Source: Ctena decussata (Eukaryota > Mollusca > Bivalvia > Lucinida > Lucinidae). From it: DNA of 64,000 bases. Position numbers and translations under genes: made by a program. Every line of letters begins with the position of its first letter. Position 1 is the stretch's first letter. The stretch spans positions 113,873,842 through 113,937,841 of the forward strand of contig OZ022500.1 in NCBI GenBank assembly GCA_963989385.1, given 5' to 3'. Positions 55,401 through 58,400 of this stretch are shown here, piece by piece. The notes under the pieces were generated by a model. The model searched no databases. It was not told the origin of the DNA and worked only from the letters and a program-made list of their open reading frames with translations.

Positions 55401-58400
55401 TTCACATAAGAGATAAACCATCAGATAGAAGAGTGTTGAAAGGGAGAGTTCCAAAGTAGTTTTTGTTTATTCTCCCTGAAAGGTACATAGTACATGTACT
55501 ATTATTATTATTATGTTATGACCCCTCATTTAGAATGACCTTGTCAAGGCATTTCTAATGAGAGGTCACAACATATGCACAACGACACCACAAAACCGAC
55601 AAAGTGGCATGTGCGCCCAGCAAAGTCTCAGATCAGCCTTGGCATTTGCCCAGTCTGATCAGAGACTTTGCTGTGCACTTATAGGGTCTAAGCTACCTCC
55701 ATTCACATAGTGATGACCCTGATGATCAGACTGGGCGGATGTTCAGGCTGATCTGAGTCTTTGCTGGGCTCACATGCCACTTTGTGGGTTTTGTCATGTA
55801 GCACTCATATGTTATATGGAGAACAAAAAATCACAGAATTTTCATGAAATGACTCCTTCAGAGCTCTGTTGGTCATTATCAATATGCTCAATAAATTCCT
55901 TTTGCTAATAAACATATCTTTTAAATTTTTCAGCTGGAAGCACACCACCAGAGGGCCTCATCAAGCAGCCAATCCTCATCGTGACAGCCCACATGCACTG
56001 GGATCCAGAATTCTCCGACGTCAAGTTGATTCAGACAATGATGCTGATGTCGGAACTTAAGCGTATTGTGGAGGAGAGCTATCACCTTGTGCGCCCAAAT
56101 GCCCCCGCTAGCCACACCCCAGACTGCAATACCATACCCATGATACTTTGCGGTGATCTCAACTCATTACCAGAATCAGGTTGGGGGATTTTTACAAAAT
56201 TTTAAGTTTTCAAGATGACATGGGGTTAATTTCTCCATAAAAATATGTTGTTGCCCCTCACTGGAGCTGTTTCAATGTTTATGTGGTGGTTCTAATAAGG
56301 GGCCACAACTCAAGTTTTATAGAAAATTACAGTCTATAATTACAACTGCATGTGTTTTCACTAATTCTATGAAGGGGAACAACTTTCATGACCTTTTGCT
56401 TCCCTGAATGATATGGCCATACTAAAATGGGGTCAACACTCAAAGGAAAGAATTTGCTCCTAAGGAGCAAATTCTTTCCTTTAAGAGTTGGACCAAATTG
56501 TGAAGGGTGGTAAAAGTGGCTGAGTTGTTTCCCCTGAAAGTGACAGCAATCACCTTTTAGATTTATTTGACGTTTTTTTTGTTTTTTTTTGTAACAGACA
56601 AGTGACATCTAAAATTGAGTATAAGTCTTGTTGTATGCAGGATTTTTTATAATTGAGATTTCAGGCATTAGACAACTAATCAGAAAGTTAGAATCAAATC
56701 CTGCTATAAGTCAGTTCTGTAGGTTTTGAATGAAAAAAAAATAACCACATGTACTACATAGATATGATTAAATTTATGCTGTATTGAAAGTCTTATTGAG
56801 ATTTGCTTAGACTAACTTAATTGAATATTATATAAATACATCATTAAGGAGAGGACAAATATAGGGATAGCATCTCATCTTTCAAAACTTTTGTATGTAT
56901 TTATTGTCATTTGCAGGTGTTATAGAATATCTATCATCAGGGAAGGTTGCAGGGAACCATTGTGACTTTAAGGAGCTTGGGTATGAAGCATGTCTTCAGA
57001 CATTTAACTGTAACAAAGATGGTACCCAGCTTACACATAATTTTAAACTCTCCAGGGCCTATGAGAATGATGATATGCCTCATACAAATTACACGTAAGT
57101 ATTTTAATTTTCTTTTATAAAGCTGTAGAAAAAACACATATTTAAAGCAAATGTTATGGATACACATTTATCTTTTTTCACCATTTTTGTCTTGTCTGGG
57201 TCTAGCAGGAGTGAGACTTGTTGAATTCTTTTCCGGCAGTGTTGTTGGCAGAAACTTTGAGTCTAGGGGCCGTATTCATAAAGCCACTTAAGTCGTTGCT
57301 ATGCGGTTGCTAAGGCTAAATATCAATAAAGGAGATTCCCTACAACTATGAAATTTGGTCTGGAGGAACAGTCTTTGTAAGACTGTTCCTCCAGAGCAAA
57401 TTTCATAGTTATAGGGAATCTCCTTCAAAGAAATTTAGCCTTAGCAACAGCATAGCAACCACTTAAGTTGTTTTATGAATACGGCCCCAGATCTTTGGTT
57501 TAGCTCTGTCTTGTGACAATGTGCAGACAGGGGACACGTAGCATTATGCCACTTGTTGCAAAGGGAAACAACTTTTGCACCTTTCTTTTTGCTTCCTTGG
57601 GTTCTGAAACCTTCTCAAGGGAGCTACTCTGTTGTCTGCATATAGAACTGTAAACCCTTTATTCTAAGAATTTTCACTATGATAAAGCTTGGAGGAAACA
57701 TTTTTTTGAAAACTTTCAGAACTAAATTTTGTTGTCTGCGTTTTTGGCACTTTAAGGGGAACATTTAGTCTGCTAGCCGGGCCGCGTAGCGCAATCGGTA
57801 GGGCACCTGACGCATAAGTCGAGGTTCTGGGTTCGAAACCCGGTCTGGCCACATACTTTCGTTTCTCCTTCCCCTGATTCAAGAAGGGCAGTCGTCAGTT
57901 ACTGGCGGAAGTATGTGCACTTAGTACTGGTTAACGGCTTAGGAGGTCTAAGCCTGCCCAGGAATAGTGTGGTTAGGTTAACTGACCGTCCCGACATGAC
58001 CATAGCTTTTTACCGTGGACGTTAAGCATCAAATCAAATCAATCAATTTAGTCTGCTGTACATGAAAAGACAAGTTTCAGCCATTCATCAGGATCTGACT
58101 GCTACCTAAAAACAGTTTAATCAAGGCCCCCCCACTGTTTGATATTCAGTTTCTTACCAAACTTTAAAATAATGAACTGGTTTATGGAAACACCCCCGAG
58201 AGAGGGGAGGACACTTTGACATATAATAATTTGCCTCCCTTCTCAAAGGTGGCTTTGTCATCTCGGGGAGAGTTGGGTAACTTCGGACAGCGGGTAAATT
58301 CGGACAGTGACATTTTTTCCTTTATATGTCAGTTGTCTGGAACTAAAACAAAACAATAACGGTCAAACAGTGAAAATCCTGATGAGACGGCTCATTATGA

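Larger units (their letters stand above)
47299..55933 (+). other. Intron 5 (8,635 bp)
   Basis: It contains MITEs, a pogo-like MITE, SINE remains, a foldback at 54743-54901 and a partial element at 48301-48660 with CCGT repeats. No coding signal is seen. About 49150-50020, 51520-51840, 52550-53490 and 54910-55500 show nothing recognisable. Confidence 0.7.

Noticed and set aside
56327..56608. 93-residue minus-strand open frame in intron 6
   Set aside because: Most of it is the GGGGAAGCAACT MITE; the same peptide (KGKNLLLRSKFFPLSVDP) appears from MITE copies at 54066-54288 and 36109-36309.
57779..57852. Possible tRNA gene
   Set aside because: It has A and B boxes and partial acceptor pairing, but the anticodon stem does not pair well, and it continues into a SINE body with a target duplication. 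It is a SINE head.
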